A DNA stretch of 64,000 bases, taken from contig NZ_CP064031.1 of assembly GCF_049532895.1 (NCBI RefSeq), positions 4,712,001 through 4,776,000 of the forward strand. The letters are read 5' to 3'. The notes beneath the pieces were generated by a model. The model saw only the letters and a list, made by a program, of their open reading frames with translations, ran no database searches and was not told the DNA's origin. Numbering within the stretch: position 1 is the stretch's first letter; every line of letters begins with the position of its first letter. Shown here piece after piece: positions 44,259 through 52,933 of this stretch. Source of the DNA: Dyella_B acidisoli. Lineage in GTDB: Bacteria; Pseudomonadota; Gammaproteobacteria; Xanthomonadales; Rhodanobacteraceae. The translations under genes were made by a program, and so were the position numbers.

Positions 44259-45527
44259 TCAACCAAGCGCCGGCCGAATTGAATCCGCGTGACGCCGCTC
44301 ATAGCTTGCAACCAGCAATAACAGTGCCGCACCGGCTCCGAACACTGCTGCTATCGCTACGGCGATCCGTGCATCCAGATGCTCAACACCAAACCAACGC
44401 CCACTAATCGCCACCAGCGCGGCGGTTCCGGCTGTGCGCAACAACTCCAACCACACACCGATGCGGCGCCCTTCCAATAGAAAACCAAGCGCCCATAGGC
44501 TGTACATCAGATACACGGCATAAGCTGCCGCTGGCACAAGCGCCATCTTCGGTGCCGCATCAAGAAAATTCACACCAAGCAGCAACAACAGTCCGAACTG
44601 CACGATGCAATAGATGTTCAGCACCCGTGAAATCGACGGACTGTAGCGCGCATGGTCGATATCGAACTCCGCTTTCGGAAACCGTGCGGCAACATCCGCA
44701 GGCCGCCAACCCGGCGGCTTGATCCACACGCGCAACTTATCCAACCAACTGCGCGCATGCCAGCTGTCCTTGAGCATGGCCCAATACACTTCCACGTTCG
44801 CCCACAGTGGATTCCAGCTTTGCAGCGGTGCGCGCGTGCCATAGATCGGCGGATCGTCATCGTTCTCTTCGACGAAGCTGCCAAAGATTCGATCCCAGAT
44901 AATAAGAATCCCACCGTAGTTACGATCGAGGTAACGATCGTTCACAGCGTGATGCGCGCGGTGATTGGAGGGTGAGCAAAACACCCGATCAAACCAACCG
45001 AGGCGACCCACCACTTCGGTATGTACCCAGAATTGATAAAGCAGATCGATCAGCGCGACGACCGCAAAGACCTCGGTGGGATAGCCGAGCAGCGCCATGG
45101 GCAGGTAGGCGATCCATCCGAGCAGAAAGCCGCTGCCAGTCTGCCGTAGCGCCGTGGTGAGGTTGTAGCTCTCGCTTTGGTGATGCACCACGTGCGCCGC
45201 CCACAGCACATTTACTTCGTGGCCGAGCCGATGCAGCCAGTAGTAGAGCAGGTCGTAAAGCAGCAGCCCGCTTATCCATACCCAGATGCTGTTGGCAGGC
45301 AAGGTCCATGGCGCCAGGTGCGTTGCAAACCAGCCGTAGATACCAATCGCGAACAGTTTGGTGAATACGCCGACGATCTGCGAAAGCATACCCAGCCCGA
45401 GGCTGTTGATCGCATCGTTGCTGTAGTAGACGTCGCGGCCACGCCACTTCGCGACCAATAGTTCAACACCGATGAGTACAAAGAAGCCCGGTATCGCCCA
45501 GGCCATGATGCGTTCCGGAGTAATCAT
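44259..45527 (-). CDS. Sterol desaturase/alkylglycerol monooxygenase-like membrane enzyme
   Basis: About 422 residues. The diiron histidine motifs of the fatty-acid hydroxylase superfamily are present: LHRLGHE, AAHVVHHQSE and NHRAHHAVN, set between membrane helices. A C-terminal hydrophobic domain of four or five helices (about 290-410) follows, a layout known from alkylglycerol monooxygenase (AGMO/TMEM195), which cleaves ether bonds of alkyl-glycerols using tetrahydrobiopterin. The ATG at 45527 is preferred: it lies one base after the stop of the upstream gene and AAGG precedes it. The upstream gene is a lysoplasmalogenase, which strengthens an ether-lipid role. Confidence 0.85.
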   Translation of the reverse strand: MITPERIMAWAIPGFFVLIGVELLVAKWRGRDVYYSNDAINSLGLGMLSQIVGVFTKLFAIGIYGWFATHLAPWTLPANSIWVWISGLLLYDLLYYWLHRLGHEVNVLWAAHVVHHQSESYNLTTALRQTGSGFLLGWIAYLPMALLGYPTEVFAVVALIDLLYQFWVHTEVVGRLGWFDRVFCSPSNHRAHHAVNDRYLDRNYGGILIIWDRIFGSFVEENDDDPPIYGTRAPLQSWNPLWANVEVYWAMLKDSWHARSWLDKLRVWIKPPGWRPADVAARFPKAEFDIDHARYSPSISRVLNIYCIVQFGLLLLLGVNFLDAAPKMALVPAAAYAVYLMYSLWALGFLLEGRRIGVWLELLRTAGTAALVAISGRWFGVEHLDARIAVAIAAVFGAGAALLLLVASYERRHADSIRPALG

Positions 45528-45528
45528 C

Positions 45529-46266
45529 TCAGCCTTGCCCACCTGTCAGTGCGCCGGAATCCCGTTCGACCGAACGAGCCATCAGCCACAGCGCCGCGTA
45601 GTACGTCGCCAGTATATATAGCGCGGCCCAGGGTAAAGCGGCGCGAAAACGATCCCACGCCAGCAGGCTGTCGCTGAGCATGAACAACAGCGCGCCGGCG
45701 CCGGCTCGGCGGGCGGAGGCGGCCCGGACATCACCTTGTACCCGCAGCCACGAGGCCCTCCCCAGCGCCTGGCCGGCCATGGTGGCCAGCACGCTTATAT
45801 AGATGAGCACCGGTATCCGTAACGCCGGGGCCACGCTGGGCCATAGCAAAGCCGCCATCCCGGCGCCGAAAGCAAGGCAGGCCAGCCACGTCCACTTGCG
45901 TGCCGCAAACCGCACATCGCTGCTGAATGCCGCGATAAACCAGGCGTGTGCGATCAGGAATTCAATCAGGCCCGGCACAAACAAATCTTCCGGCAGCATC
46001 AGCGATACGTCGCCAAGTAGGCAGAAGGTGATTCCCAAAAGCATGCGACGCCGATACACCGCCGACACCGGTCGAATGGCATGCGACGCCACCCCAAAAA
46101 TCAGCAAGGTGGCAAGCGGCTTGCACACCCAATGCAACCAATGCCACGCATCCGCACCGCCACTTGTGGCAAGCGAACCGATGATCGCCCCGCCGGCAGC
46201 GAGCGCGACAAACACGCCTTTGCGGCCAGACATCGGCGACGCATGCGTGGAAAACACTGCAGACAT
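45529..46266 (-). CDS. YhhN/TMEM86-family protein, probable lysoplasmalogenase
   Basis: The 245-residue protein has about eight hydrophobic spans. KPLATLLIFGVASHA, LGDVSLMLPEDLFVPGLIEFLIAHAWFIAAF and AGALLFMLSDSLLAWDRF carry the paired acidic residues conserved in this family. Characterised members (TMEM86B, a Legionella enzyme) hydrolyse the vinyl-ether bond of lysoplasmalogens. The ATG at 46266 has GGAGAGG before it. It is first in a two-gene unit with the AGMO-like gene. Confidence 0.85.
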   Translation of the reverse strand: MSAVFSTHASPMSGRKGVFVALAAGGAIIGSLATSGGADAWHWLHWVCKPLATLLIFGVASHAIRPVSAVYRRRMLLGITFCLLGDVSLMLPEDLFVPGLIEFLIAHAWFIAAFSSDVRFAARKWTWLACLAFGAGMAALLWPSVAPALRIPVLIYISVLATMAGQALGRASWLRVQGDVRAASARRAGAGALLFMLSDSLLAWDRFRAALPWAALYILATYYAALWLMARSVERDSGALTGGQG

Positions 46267-46303
46267 GTCATGTCCCTCTCCAGACAAGTCCGCTGATCAT
46301 AGC

Positions 46304-46332
46304 GGGCTCGCCGCCATTGCGGCGGCAAGCCC
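46304..46332 (-). terminator. Hairpin after the second TonB-dependent receptor
   Basis: On the minus strand GGGCTTGCCGCC-GCAAT-GGCGGCGAGCCC folds into a 12-bp stem (one G-U pair). It lies 17 bases after the stop of the receptor gene and before the lysoplasmalogenase start. No T run follows, so termination is likely incomplete or the hairpin serves mRNA stability. Confidence 0.5.
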
Positions 46333-46348
46333 CGTTTGAAACGCAGGA

Positions 46349-48658
46349 TCAGAACTTGGCGTTGATATTGAAGAAGTACTGACGCGGCGCACCTGCCTGC
46401 AACGTCTGGTTATAGCCTTCCGGATCGGAAGCCACATAGCCGTTGGTGCCGGTCGTCGCGAAGTAATGCTTGTTGGCGAGGTTGGTGATGTTGAAGCCCA
46501 CGCTCAGATCCTTGAGGATCGACCACGAACCGATGTCGTAACTCACGCCCGCATTGAACAACCAATAAGCCGGTACCGATGAATCGTTGATGTAGGTGAT
46601 GTAGCGGCGGCCGGTGTACTTGCCGTCGACGTTGAAGCTCCATCCAGCGATGCTGTAGTTCAGCGCGCTGGTGAACATCCACACCGGCGTACCCACCACA
46701 TACTTGCCAGACGTGGCGACCACACCGTTGTTGAGATAGTCGTCCTCATACTTGGTGTTGGCATACGACAGCGTGTTCAACCAGCGCATGTGGTCGATCG
46801 GCTTCCAGATCAACGCGAGATCCAAGCCCTTGCTCTTCACCGAACCCACGTTGTTGATGATCGCCGAGCAGGTCTGCACGGCGCTGCACGGACTGACCGA
46901 GAGCAAGCGGTTGGTGAAGTGCGTGTAGTAAGCATCGGCAGACGCTTCAAAACCGCTGCCCTGCACGCGGTAGCCGAACTCGAAGGTCTGCGACTCTTCC
47001 GGCTTCAGATTGCCCTTGGCACTGTCGAACGAAGCCTGCGACTGCGAGAACGGCAGGAAGCCGAACGCGGCCATGTTCTTCGTGTAAGACGCATACACAT
47101 CCTGGTGTTCGTCGATCTTGTAGTCCACACCAGCTTGCGGCAGGAAGTTGTCACGCGCGGTAACGCGGCCGGCAGAAAGCGCGCTCGGCTCCAGCGACTT
47201 GGCCGTGGTGGTCACGTCCAACGCCTTGGTGCCGAAGTTCACGGTCAGGCGATCATCCATGAAATGCAGCGTGTCCTGGACGTAACCCATGCGCGTGGTG
47301 GTCTGGTAGTTCTGGAAGAAGCCGCGCGCGAACGGTTCCTCGGAATCGTAGAAGTTGCTGAGGAACGTGTACTGGCCGTTCAAGTAGAAGTAATTGCGCT
47401 CCTGGTTGGTGTTCGCATCTTCCACCCAGGTGCCGATTTCGATGTCGTTGTTGGCGACGTTGAACGTCAACGATGCCGTGCCACCCGTGCGATCGAGGCC
47501 GTAATCGGTAGTGCGCATGGCGATCGGCACCGTGGCCGAGGAAGCCACGTACGGCGTAGCCCACTGACCTTCGCCGCGATCGTTGTGATAGTACGTGCCG
47601 AGGTTCAACGTAGCGCTGCCGCCCAGATTGAACTGACCGCTGAGGCCCACCAGGTTGTCACGACGAATGCCGCCACCGGCGTAGTAATTCACGTCGCCCT
47701 TGTCGTAATCCGCAGGCAGGCCGTTCAACGAAGCCGGGTACGAACCCTTACCCTGGATCGCCCACGCAGTCTGCACCGCCGACGCCCAATCCGGCTGCCA
47801 GTAATCGTAGTTCCAGCCGAGCACGCGCTGGCTGGTCAGCGACAGATCCTGATAGTCGTATTCCTTACGCTTGGAGCTGTCGAAGAACAGGCTGACGCGA
47901 TTGCCGTCGCCCCATTGATACAGGCTCTTCAGGTTGATCTGGTTGTCTTGCTGGTCGCCGTAGCCTTTCCACTTGCCGGTATCGGCGCGAGCAAACGACA
48001 CGTACATGGAGTAGCCGTGGAAGTCGCCGCTATCCAAGCGCACGAAGGTGCGGTACGTGTCGTCCGAAGCGACACCTTGACTGACGCGCGCGCCCGCAAC
48101 CGCATCCGGATCGGCCGAATAGAACTGCACCGTACCGCCCAGATTGGTGCTCGACGGCGTACCCAGCGCGCCAGCGCCCTGCGCAATTTCCACCGAACTC
48201 AGGTTGTCACTAGTGATCGCGCGCGTAACTTGCAGACCATTGGTCACGCCGTAGCTCATGTTGCCCAGCGGAATATTGTCCAACGTAAAGCCCAGGCGAC
48301 TCTGGTCGAAGCCGTGCAGCGTGATCTGCGTGGACCACTCATACGCGCCCCACGGATCGGACGACTGGAAGTTCACTCCCGGCAGCTGATCCAGCGCCTT
48401 GAACGCACTGCTGCCCGGCGGCAGCGCTTGAATGTCCACGCTGGACACGCTCTGCACCTGAATCGTTTGGCCCGAAGCCACCACCGAAATGGCATCCAGC
48501 GACTTGGGCTTGTTCTTGTCGGCCGCGCTAGCATCGGTCGCCGCAGCCGGCGTATCGGCAGTAGTCGTATCCCCTGCAAAAGCAACGGCGCCATGTAATG
48601 CCGCAACCACGGCAAGCGCAAGGCCTGACATGCGAATCGAGATCTGTCGAACAGACAT
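46349..48658 (-). CDS. TonB-dependent outer-membrane receptor
   Basis: The 769-residue protein has a signal peptide (LALAVVAALHGAVAFAG), a plug domain (about 60-185: LDAISVVASGQTIQVQSVSSVDIQALPPGSSAFKAL, then NIPLGNMSYGV and VEIAQGAGALGTPSSTNLGGTV) and a long barrel ending NINAKF. It differs from the receptor at 41583 in the plug and lacks its strong TonB box; DAISVVA is the best candidate. Sequences with this plug often import organic ligands, but the substrate is unknown here. The upstream gap is 818 bp. Confidence 0.9.
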   Translation of the reverse strand: MSVRQISIRMSGLALAVVAALHGAVAFAGDTTTADTPAAATDASAADKNKPKSLDAISVVASGQTIQVQSVSSVDIQALPPGSSAFKALDQLPGVNFQSSDPWGAYEWSTQITLHGFDQSRLGFTLDNIPLGNMSYGVTNGLQVTRAITSDNLSSVEIAQGAGALGTPSSTNLGGTVQFYSADPDAVAGARVSQGVASDDTYRTFVRLDSGDFHGYSMYVSFARADTGKWKGYGDQQDNQINLKSLYQWGDGNRVSLFFDSSKRKEYDYQDLSLTSQRVLGWNYDYWQPDWASAVQTAWAIQGKGSYPASLNGLPADYDKGDVNYYAGGGIRRDNLVGLSGQFNLGGSATLNLGTYYHNDRGEGQWATPYVASSATVPIAMRTTDYGLDRTGGTASLTFNVANNDIEIGTWVEDANTNQERNYFYLNGQYTFLSNFYDSEEPFARGFFQNYQTTTRMGYVQDTLHFMDDRLTVNFGTKALDVTTTAKSLEPSALSAGRVTARDNFLPQAGVDYKIDEHQDVYASYTKNMAAFGFLPFSQSQASFDSAKGNLKPEESQTFEFGYRVQGSGFEASADAYYTHFTNRLLSVSPCSAVQTCSAIINNVGSVKSKGLDLALIWKPIDHMRWLNTLSYANTKYEDDYLNNGVVATSGKYVVGTPVWMFTSALNYSIAGWSFNVDGKYTGRRYITYINDSSVPAYWLFNAGVSYDIGSWSILKDLSVGFNITNLANKHYFATTGTNGYVASDPEGYNQTLQAGAPRQYFFNINAKF

Positions 48659-48795
48659 GCGGAAATATCCTTCGCGCAGCTGACCCTGCAGCGGGTCGCC
48701 GCGTATTTAGGTTTATGGAATCGGGAACAGAAGAGCGCCGCCCCTGGACAGCGCTGTGTTAAGTCTTGCTCACATATATGAATGCGGCTTTACAG

Positions 48796-48825
48796 AAATA
48801 TGGATGGAATTGGACGTCCATATTT
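48796..48825. promoter_or_regulatory. Interrupted palindrome upstream of the receptor gene
   Basis: AAATATGGA and TCCATATTT are perfect 9-bp arms with 12 bases between. Placed about 140 bp before the receptor start, it could bind a regulator; the protein is unknown. Confidence 0.4.
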
Positions 48826-49229
48826 AAGAGATGTGTCGCGTATGTTTCGCTCGCAAGCTTCGCGACAATCAATCAGCATGTTCGTGTAGGAGCCCGCAAC
48901 TAAGACGTTCGCGCAACCAAAATCCCTACCTTGATGACGCTGGTGTTCGCGATGCGCTCAGATCAAATCTTGATATAGAGCGACGCCCAATTCGTCGCGA
49001 ACGCGATTACTTGCCGACAAAAGACACTTTTCGAGCCTCTACTTGAAAAGACATCTCCCGATACATTTGTGCATGTCTTATCCGTTTATACGTCGAATTA
49101 CGCACAATCGCATTTAGCACAGAAAGTAAAGTTAGGCACTTCTATTCATAACTACTGCACGAGCGCACGACAGCAACGAAGAGATGTTGTGCTTAGCGTC
49201 GAGTCTCAGCTCATCCGTTCACCTCACAC

Positions 49230-49308
49230 TCGTCGCCCCGGCGAAGGCCGGGGCCTAGTGTCTTTGCATCTTAAGTCGCTGGGCCCCGGCCTTCGCCGGG
49301 GCGACGAA
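49230..49308. repeat. REP-like inverted pair, GC-rich family
   Basis: GTCGCCCCGGCGAAGGCCGG (from 49232) and, inverted, CCGGCCTTCGCCGGGGCGAC (to 49305). The spacing resembles that of the other REP pairs in the window, but the sequence is a third family. Confidence 0.85.
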
Positions 49309-49417
49309 TCTGCGTTCCACAAGACTCAACACTGCCAGACCGAGACTCGACGCTGATCAGATTTCGAGGGAAAAGGGGCTTGGGGCGAGGGTACGATCAG
49401 CACGCGCTCACAGAACA

Positions 49418-49438
49418 GCGCCCGGCATTGCCGGGCGC
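49418..49438 (-). terminator. Possible terminator after the secreted-protein gene
   Basis: GCGCCCGGC-ATT-GCCGGGCGC is a perfect 9-bp stem located 38 bases past the stop of the minus-strand gene. The following T content is low, so this is tentative. Confidence 0.4.
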
Positions 49439-49476
49439 CGTGAAGACTAATCAGCTACGAAGAATCGATTCAAGAC

Positions 49477-50550
49477 TTAAAGCGTCAACTCACAGGCACC
49501 GTTCTTATCCGAATAGGTACTCTGCATCGCAAAGACACCCGTCTTCATGCTCACGTTGCCCGACGCACCTTGCCCTGAACTGATCCAGGCACAGACGTCA
49601 CCGGTTTCACTGCCGCGCTTGGTAACCCAACCCACGGAAGGAAATTGATCGGTGATCGTCTCGGCATACTCATGGCCTTCCACGATGGAGAACCCATCGT
49701 CGACACCACCCACACCCGCATTGACGAAATTCTCTCCACAACTTGCACCGGCGTCGTAAACGTAGGGCATGTTGGTGTACGCAACATCCCCGGCCGTAGA
49801 CGTCGTGTAATCATGCCAGGCGCAGAAATTGGCACCCGCATTGAAGCCATCTGGATTGGTTCCGGTCGGAGACAGAATCACATATTGCACATAGCGATTG
49901 GACGCAGCCGTTGTGTTCCCGAAATGAGCAGCCGCATTGAGGGCCTCCTGCGCCAACTGTGCCTGCGTCGCCTTCTGCGGCGATGGTGCGCTGTTGTCGT
50001 ACCACACACCTGCCAGAACGGTGCCGCCGACCGGATACGGTATGAAATTGGCGCCGGTGGGGCACGTGCTCGCGCCTTTCGCCACCGCTGCGCCATCACA
50101 ATATTGTGTCATCACCGTCGACCAGCCTTCACCCGTGCCCAAACCCTTGAACAGGTTCTGCACGTAAGGGGCTGCGTTCGCCGGATCGTTAGAGAAGGTT
50201 GCGTTACCGCCACTGGATCCCTGCGTGCCCCACTGCGAACCGTAATACACCAGATACACCTTTTCAGGACCGCTGGTGACGGCTGCATTGGCAAAGCCGG
50301 AATCGCTGGTACCACCGCCGTAAAACAGTGTCTTCGACGACGTTCTTACCAGCTTGGCTGAATCATAAGCCTGCATCACGTGCCAGGTCTCCATGGTGGG
50401 AATCACACCATGGCGGTATTCGTGACCGTAGGCAGGCGAATAGGGATTCTGCTGTTGCGGCGACTGAGCAGCCGCAAGCGCAGCACCGGACAACGCGGCG
50501 ATCAGGGACGAAAATACGATGATCTTGCCGTGCTTCGAAAAGGCGGACAT
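49477..50550 (-). CDS. Secreted protein of unknown function with a HEYAE motif
   Basis: The 357-residue protein has a signal peptide (IIVFSSLIAALSGAALAAAQ). The mature part contains VYLVYYGSQWGTQ, four or more Cys residues (YCDGAA, STCPTG, FCAWHDY, ASCGENF) suggesting disulphides, and FSIVEGHEYAETITDQFP followed by GDVCAWI. The HEYAE-TD pattern looks like a metal site; similar His/Glu motifs occur in secreted EXORDIUM-like and peptidase-like proteins as I recall, but that is not certain. GAGGAA precedes the ATG. Its neighbour at 50980-51999 is another secreted protein on the same strand, separated by its own terminator, so they are not one operon. Confidence 0.65.
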   Translation of the reverse strand: MSAFSKHGKIIVFSSLIAALSGAALAAAQSPQQQNPYSPAYGHEYRHGVIPTMETWHVMQAYDSAKLVRTSSKTLFYGGGTSDSGFANAAVTSGPEKVYLVYYGSQWGTQGSSGGNATFSNDPANAAPYVQNLFKGLGTGEGWSTVMTQYCDGAAVAKGASTCPTGANFIPYPVGGTVLAGVWYDNSAPSPQKATQAQLAQEALNAAAHFGNTTAASNRYVQYVILSPTGTNPDGFNAGANFCAWHDYTTSTAGDVAYTNMPYVYDAGASCGENFVNAGVGGVDDGFSIVEGHEYAETITDQFPSVGWVTKRGSETGDVCAWISSGQGASGNVSMKTGVFAMQSTYSDKNGACELTL

Positions 50551-50920
50551 GTCGTTTCCTCGCTTTAAAAGGACGAAAGAGCCCCCTTGCGGCTACGTCA
50601 CTCCCCAGCGTGCATCGCCGCATCAGGCGTTCATTGCACTCATCGAGACGTACTGCGTGACATCCAGCTTTAAAGTTAGCTTCGTCGAATGCGCCTAAAG
50701 ACGATATTAAGAATCCGCGAATAATCCATGACGAAGCTATTCACCAGCCATCACCCCGGCGAACTTGCGGGAACGTAGCGGACGGCGAAGGCCAAGACAA
50801 TGCTCAGTTTGTCAATGAAAACCTTTACTACTTATCGCAGTTTGTTTTGCGCAAGCTTTGCAACGTGAAATGCCTGTCGTGCACGTTCAAAGCTTGAGAA
50901 CCCGACCCTGCATGTAAAAA

Positions 50921-50946
50921 CGCCGAGGGGCGTAAACCCCTCGGCG
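50921..50946 (-). terminator. Strong intrinsic terminator of the secreted-protein gene
   Basis: On the minus strand the 10-bp stem CGCCGAGGGG/CCCCTCGGCG with a 6-base loop is followed by TTTTT (50920-50916). It lies about 34 bases after the gene's stop. The remainder of the gap 50551-50979 holds the promoter region of the next gene and no further gene. Confidence 0.92.
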
Positions 50947-50979
50947 CCTCTACTTCTTCAATGCAGTTGCTTGAGGCGA

Positions 50980-51999
50980 TCAGTTCGACTCGGTGAACTG
51001 GATATAGGGCGAAGTACCACCCGTAGCGCTGCACGAGCCAAGGTTCAGATTATTGGTTTCGCCAGTGGAACCCGCATTGGCCAAGCAGCTTGGCGCGTTC
51101 GTGTTGCCATCGTTGACCTGCACCTTCACCGTGACCGACGAACCCGTGTTGAAGGTAGCCGCCGAACCGCCGCCATTGCCGACGATATTGAACTCCGACT
51201 GGTTCCACACATCGGCGATAGCAAGCGTGCTGTCGGGTTCGCTCACCGCATACGCGTTGGTGCCATTGGTGAAGGTCACCGTGTCATTGCCGTTTGCCGC
51301 AACGACACCCGCCAGCTTCATGTTCGCAAGCTGAGTAGCCGGAACGGTAACCGAGTTTATGGCGCTGCTGTTCTTATAGCAGCCGTTGTAGGAGGAGGTG
51401 CTGTAATGATTCCACCCGCTCGGGCATTTGGCATGCCTCGGGATGAACATCCAGTTCTGTATGAACGCCTGCGCGCCCGCACCGCCGTAGTTGGAGGAGT
51501 AGATGAACTGCTCCCACACCTGGCAGCTCGAATAGCCATAGCTTGCGCACGCAGGCGAGCCATTGGCCAGATTGGTGTTGAGTTGGAGCGTGTAATCGTT
51601 CGCGCCACCCGCTCCGGTTTCGCTCGTCACACCCGTCACGACTGGGAAGCTGCCCGTCGCCGAACTGGTCAGGCTAGATGTACCAGCTGCATAGTCGGCG
51701 CCATTGCCAACCGTCTCCGCCGCCATGTTCACACGCGGCTCGGACCGGTAGCTGGTGGTACCGCATGAGGCTTTTTCCCAAATGACGCTGGGATACGAAG
51801 CGTGGAAGCAGCCCGCTGTGGGCGGAGCCGTGTGCTTCATCGTTTCATGCCAGGACGTCAATGCTTGGGCTTGTGCGTCGGCAGCGATGTCGTAAGTCGA
51901 AGCGGTAGCCGCGGACAGGAACGCCCCCGCGCCAGCAAGTCCAGCCACCGATACGATCTTGGCAATACGACGAATGCCGAACGAGTTCTTAAACGTCAT
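50980..51999 (-). CDS. Secreted cysteine-containing protein of unknown function
   Basis: The 339-residue protein has a signal peptide (IVSVAGLAGAGAFLSAATAST). The mature part holds KHTAPPTAGCFHASYPSVIWEKASCGTT, VWEQFIYSSNYGG, FIQNWMFIPRHAKCPSGWNHYSTSSYNGCYKN and a C-terminal Gly/Asn/Ser-rich region with two Cys. The pattern suggests an exported, disulphide-bonded protein. I do not recognise the family and assign no function. GGGGAG precedes the ATG. A strong terminator follows. Confidence 0.6.
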   Translation of the reverse strand: MTFKNSFGIRRIAKIVSVAGLAGAGAFLSAATASTYDIAADAQAQALTSWHETMKHTAPPTAGCFHASYPSVIWEKASCGTTSYRSEPRVNMAAETVGNGADYAAGTSSLTSSATGSFPVVTGVTSETGAGGANDYTLQLNTNLANGSPACASYGYSSCQVWEQFIYSSNYGGAGAQAFIQNWMFIPRHAKCPSGWNHYSTSSYNGCYKNSSAINSVTVPATQLANMKLAGVVAANGNDTVTFTNGTNAYAVSEPDSTLAIADVWNQSEFNIVGNGGGSAATFNTGSSVTVKVQVNDGNTNAPSCLANAGSTGETNNLNLGSCSATGGTSPYIQFTESN

Positions 52000-52639
52000 T
52001 ACATTCTCCCCAGAAAAAATAGGATCAAAAGGTCACTGAGCAAGCGCCTTTCAGCGCTTTCTCAACTAAGCAGGCTGGACGCAGCTACAACTTATCCATG
52101 CGGATAACGGCTTAACCGTTGATCCACGCGAACTCCTCGCAACCGCGATAGCCCTCGAGTTTCTTGCCCTAAGTCTTTTCTCCCTGTCGCAAGCAGAAGA
52201 CGTAAAACCCCTCCCCCGAAGGATCCGACGCCTGCGACAGATCGAGCATACCGACAATGTCATATGAAAGAAATATGACATTGACACGTTGGCAGCACGC
52301 AGCGAATGCCAACGCTATGCTGGCCTGAAAAACGAGACGGAATTCATCGAAACTGACCGTCCGTTGTGTTGATCACATAGTTCTTTGTAAAAGAAAAAGG
52401 GTCCGATGCCAGGTACTGCCGATCACATGAACACTTAAAAACGAGAGAGCTCTTCGCACATCAAATGGGTGAGATCGATCCAATTCATAACTTCGGATGT
52501 GCGTCCGTGCGAAATCTATCGCCACGCAAACTGCAACTTGTGTTGCTATGCAGTGCTCGGAGCTTGTATGAGGACTACTTCCCGCCAATGCCGTGAAGCC
52601 GAGAAGCGCGCAATCAGAAGCGGCACGAAGTTGGGCTTC
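52000..52639. other. Gene-free region with a candidate operator
   Basis: No convincing gene is seen. A short plus-strand frame from 52469 was judged accidental. The main structure is the interrupted palindrome at 52255-52283. Confidence 0.5.
52255..52283. promoter_or_regulatory. Interrupted palindrome upstream of the secreted-protein gene
   Basis: CAATGTCATAT-GAAAGAA-ATATGACATTG: perfect 11-bp arms, 7-base spacer. It lies about 255 bp before the start at 51999 and looks like a binding site for a dimeric regulator. The regulator is unknown. Confidence 0.5.
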
Positions 52640-52882
52640 CTAGATCCAGCCCGCATTGTTGAAACTAATGGTGGAGCCGCTGTGGGCACCGGCGTTCGTG
52701 CTGCCCGACGATTGATCAGTGATCGAACTCATCAAGCGACCACCTGCTTCAAGAGTTTGTGTTTGATAGTTGGCAACCGCACTGCCGGTCGACATCTGTG
52801 TCTCGACGAGCATCTTTTCGTCGAGCTGGTTGTAGATGTACTTCTGACTGATCGGCTGACCGGATGAGTTGATCGTACTGCA
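52640..52882 (-). pseudogene. Orphan C-terminal gene fragment
   Basis: On the minus strand 80 codons are open from just after a TGA (52885-52883) to a TAG (52642-52640), without a proper start. The translation looks like real protein: SGQPISQKYIYNQLDEKML, TGSAVANYQTQTLEAGGRLM, STISFNNAGWI. It may be the displaced C-terminal end of a larger protein, perhaps of the RHS locus to the right, or the remnant of another gene. Near its broken end is GCTGGGATTGGC, the core of a REP arm, which could mark the break. Confidence 0.5.
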
Positions 52883-52933
52883 TCAATGCGTGCTGGGATT
52901 GGCGTCCAGTACGCACCTCATGGCAGCGAGCGA

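Larger units (their letters stand above)
48659..49417. other. Long gene-free region
   Basis: No convincing gene is seen on either strand. It holds an interrupted palindrome (AAATATGGA-N12-TCCATATTT, 48796-48825) and a pair of inverted REP-like hairpins at 49230-49308 (GTCGCCCCGGCGAAGGCCGG and its complement). The rest, notably 48826-49200, is less GC-rich than its surroundings and shows nothing I can name. Confidence 0.6.

Noticed and set aside
46790..48598. Plus-strand frame of 602 codons opposite the second receptor
   Set aside because: The receptor on the minus strand is clear; the opposite frame lacks motifs and a ribosome site.
52469..52867. Plus-strand frame of 132 codons
   Set aside because: The composition is unlike the neighbours and the opposite strand carries the protein-like fragment at 52640-52882.
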